Below are positions 6,655 through 8,072 of a stretch of DNA of 8,072 bases, piece by piece; position 1 is the stretch's first letter, and the number at the start of each line of letters is the position of its first letter. The position numbers were made by a program, and so were the translations under genes. The stretch comes from Desulfobacterales bacterium (GTDB taxonomy: Bacteria; Desulfobacterota; DSM-4660; Desulfatiglandales; Desulfatiglandaceae), in NCBI GenBank assembly GCA_021107495.1, contig JAIOSR010000165.1:1-8072 (forward strand). Reading direction: 5' to 3'. The notes beneath the pieces were generated by a model. It did no database searches. It saw only the letters and a program-made list of their open reading frames with translations, and was not told the DNA's origin.

Positions 6655-7581
6655 TCAGGTTTTGAGGAAAAGCCCGGTTAAATTCTTCCAGCCGATCTGC
6701 GGCATACTGCCGTAAATATCATGCCCCAGATAACCGCCGTCAGCCGCCAGAGGGCCTGCGGTCTCTTCCACTAAATCATAAAGATGCTCTACCTCTTCAC
6801 CCATAAAGCGCTCACTTTCTCTATTTATCATCAGGTTTTTAAGGTCCTCGCGCAAGTTTTTGGGATGAATAGTCATTACCCACCCTTCCGTGTAAGGATC
6901 GTCATTGGCGAGCCGCCCGGTTTCCCTGAGCCTCGGGTTGATTGAAGTTATAACTCCGCTTATGGGGGAAAGGACATTTGCCTTATTTTTCGTCCGGTAT
7001 ACCGAAATATCCGGCTGATCCTGGTAAATCTCTTTGCCGATTAGAGGGGATTCTATTCGGTCAAGGGGACCCAACAGCCGCAAGGCGAAGTCATCAATTC
7101 CCACCCGGGCCTCTGCGCCTTCTTCGATCTTTAACCAGGAATGCCCTCGATGCAGGTAATATCCCTGTGGCACCTTAAACCCCTTGATTTGCATATAATT
7201 TATTGGCCTTACCGTGGCAATTACCGTGTATTGGTCAGAAAAATATTGGTCAAATTCACAATCCGCGCAACCATATTCATTTGTGCACGCCCTGAAGTCT
7301 ATATGACCCTTCATATTGTGAATGCATGGCCGCTTCCAGGTGGGCAGTTCCTTTAACTTGTCCTTCCAGGATATGATGCTGCCGCGCTTTCCCCGCTGAG
7401 TCCTCCCCGCCTTTGTTATCCTTTTATTTTCATTGGCCATATTTTTCATTGCCCTGTCAAAGGGACATTCAGGACAATTGTAATTTCTGTTGCAGGTCTT
7501 TTTACCGACTACCTCAGCCTGCATCCAGATACAAGGTCGAGGTTCCTCTCTTGATCGTCTATTTTGAATGGTTGATTCCAT
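6655..7581 (-). CDS. GcvH-like lipoyl-domain protein with two N-terminal four-cysteine motifs
   Basis: 308 residues against roughly 130 for an ordinary glycine-cleavage H protein. The N-terminal part has C17-X12-C30-X5-C36-X2-C39 followed by PFD, and again C86-X12-C99-X5-C105-X2-C108 followed by EFD, probably binding a metal or Fe-S cluster (inference). The H-protein-like domain covers about 140-252: VGIDDFA, TKNKANVLSPISG with K198 aligned to the lipoyl-lysine, and DPYTEGW. A C-terminal extension of about 55 residues ends in GPLAADGGYL...GW..LT..FLKT. The start is the ATG at 7581, 9 nt after GGAGG (complement of 7591-7595); the upstream in-frame ATG at 7605 has no ribosome site. No P, T or L protein genes of glycine cleavage are nearby, so a role as a separate lipoate carrier is likelier than classical glycine cleavage. 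A truncated paralog lies directly upstream. Confidence 0.8.
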   Translation of the reverse strand: MESTIQNRRSREEPRPCIWMQAEVVGKKTCNRNYNCPECPFDRAMKNMANENKRITKAGRTQRGKRGSIISWKDKLKELPTWKRPCIHNMKGHIDFRACTNEYGCADCEFDQYFSDQYTVIATVRPINYMQIKGFKVPQGYYLHRGHSWLKIEEGAEARVGIDDFALRLLGPLDRIESPLIGKEIYQDQPDISVYRTKNKANVLSPISGVITSINPRLRETGRLANDDPYTEGWVMTIHPKNLREDLKNLMINRESERFMGEEVEHLYDLVEETAGPLAADGGYLGHDIYGSMPQIGWKNLTGLFLKT

Positions 7582-7590
7582 TTCAGTCCC

Positions 7591-7595
7591 CCTCC
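7591..7595 (-). promoter_or_regulatory. Ribosome binding site deciding the GcvH-like start
   Basis: GGAGG on the minus strand, followed by a run of G, 9 nt before the ATG at 7581. It lies downstream of the alternative ATG at 7605 and so argues against that start. Confidence 0.65.
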
Positions 7596-7649
7596 AGGAT
7601 CTCATTTTTCAAACTTAAAAATCGGTGGGCAGTAACAGCTCAATAAGTA

Positions 7650-7689
7650 GCGGTGTTAGCACCGCATGCCCCTACGGATGCCGGTTTTT
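7650..7689. other. Two overlapping, mutually exclusive hairpins in the gap between the GcvH-like genes
   Basis: Hairpin A: GCGGTG (7650-7655), loop TTAG, CACCGC (7660-7665). Hairpin B: CCGCAT (7662-7667) with ATGCCGG (7678-7684), six pairs and one bulge, followed on the plus strand by TTTTT (7685-7689). They share CCGC at 7662-7665, so only one can form at a time. On the plus strand B looks like an intrinsic terminator, yet no plus-strand gene is visible upstream. On the minus strand the pair lies in the leader of the GcvH-like gene. It could be an attenuator, a terminator of an antisense RNA, or chance. I recognise no known riboswitch. Confidence 0.4.
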
Positions 7690-7756
7690 ATTCAAGAGAT
7701 TTACGCATAAATTCGAGTTCCCCGAATATTGAGCGGATACGGTAAACATTTCAAGA

Positions 7757-8072
7757 TCATGTCTTGAGAAATACCTTTGTGAGATTTTCCCATCCCAATT
7801 GCGGGAGGTTTCCGAATATATCGTCGGCCAAATAACCACCATCCGCTGCCAAGGGTCCGGCTATCGCTTCAACCATGTTTTCCAATTTGTCAACCTCTCC
7901 GTTCATCCAATCCAGGCTGTCGGCATCGGCCATGAGCTTTTTTAGGGTCCCTTTCGCGTTGGGAGTATGGATCATGAAAAGCCACCCGTCTTCATAGGGC
8001 TTTTCATTGGCAAGACCCGGCTTTTCTCTCAGTTTCGAATTTACCTCCATTATAATCCCGTCCACCGGGGAA
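7757..8072 (-). CDS. Second GcvH-like lipoyl-domain protein (5' end outside the window)
   Basis: The last 104 residues are visible; the start, lipoyl-lysine region and any N-terminal cysteine motifs lie beyond the right edge. The frame is open to the edge and begins with SPVDGIIMEVN, the segment just after the lipoyl-lysine in H proteins. Aligned without gaps to the end of the neighbouring gene product, I count 54 identities in 104 positions, including all of AGPLAADGGY and the terminal FLKT. Both genes have the same strand and order, so this is a tandem duplication with considerable divergence. The GTG at 8065 is an internal Val codon and not a start. The gap to the next gene is 175 bp, so the two are not tightly coupled. 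Confidence 0.82.
   Translation of the reverse strand, partial: SPVDGIIMEVNSKLREKPGLANEKPYEDGWLFMIHTPNAKGTLKKLMADADSLDWMNGEVDKLENMVEAIAGPLAADGGYLADDIFGNLPQLGWENLTKVFLKT

Noticed and set aside
7582..7605. ATG at 7605 as the start of the GcvH-like protein
   Set aside because: No ribosome site precedes it, and the strong GGAGG lies inside this stretch, ahead of the ATG at 7581.
7711..7727. ATTCG/CGAAT inverted repeat as a terminator of the second GcvH-like gene
   Set aside because: The stem is only 5 bp and no proper T-run follows on the minus strand.
1..8072. tRNA genes, CRISPR arrays, insertion sequences, attachment sites
   Set aside because: No cloverleaf, repeat-spacer pattern, transposase motif or terminal inverted repeats were seen. 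The window is almost fully explained by the genes listed.

Overview
The window looks like a piece of chromosome from an anaerobic Desulfobacterota (delta-proteobacterial), sulfate-reducer-like organism. This is inferred from gene content: a selenocysteine-type HdrA fused to a GltD/NfnB-like module, an NtrC-type two-component pair, and GcvH-like proteins with cysteine-rich N-termini. No rRNA or other taxonomic marker is present, so the genus cannot be given.

Layout. (1) Positions 1-2932, minus strand: one long reading frame (977 codons, 3' end outside the window) for an HdrA-like flavoprotein interrupted by a glutamate-synthase-small-subunit/NfnB-like module. Its only in-frame stop in the window is a UGA at codon 60, where HdrA proteins carry Cys. 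A hairpin with a GGUC loop follows, so I read it as selenocysteine. (2) 2933-3185: divergent intergenic region with two near-identical inverted repeats (half-site CTACGWTA), one over each putative promoter, and an A/T-tract inverted repeat between them. (3) 3186-6632, plus strand: a tightly packed operon of a soluble histidine kinase (Rossmann domain, cysteine-bearing PAS, HisKA/HATPase), an NtrC-family response regulator overlapping it by 14 bp, and an archaemetzincin-like zinc peptidase starting with TTG inside the regulator's stop codon. (4) 6655-8072, minus strand: two paralogous GcvH-like (lipoyl-domain) genes, the second cut by the window edge. The first has two copies of C-X12-C-X5-C-X2-C ahead of its lipoyl domain. 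The gap between them holds overlapping hairpins.

Working together (inference). The HdrA/NfnB fusion should move electrons between NAD(P)H, flavin and iron-sulfur clusters. The divergent kinase has a Rossmann-like domain and PAS cysteines and could sense redox state or a nucleotide. The shared palindromes suggest that one DNA-binding protein controls both directions. The GcvH-like proteins may carry lipoate-bound intermediates. A link between Hdr-like complexes and lipoate-binding GcvH-like proteins is known from sulfur oxidation (sHdr/LbpA), but whether it applies here is open. The role of the coupled metallopeptidase is unknown.
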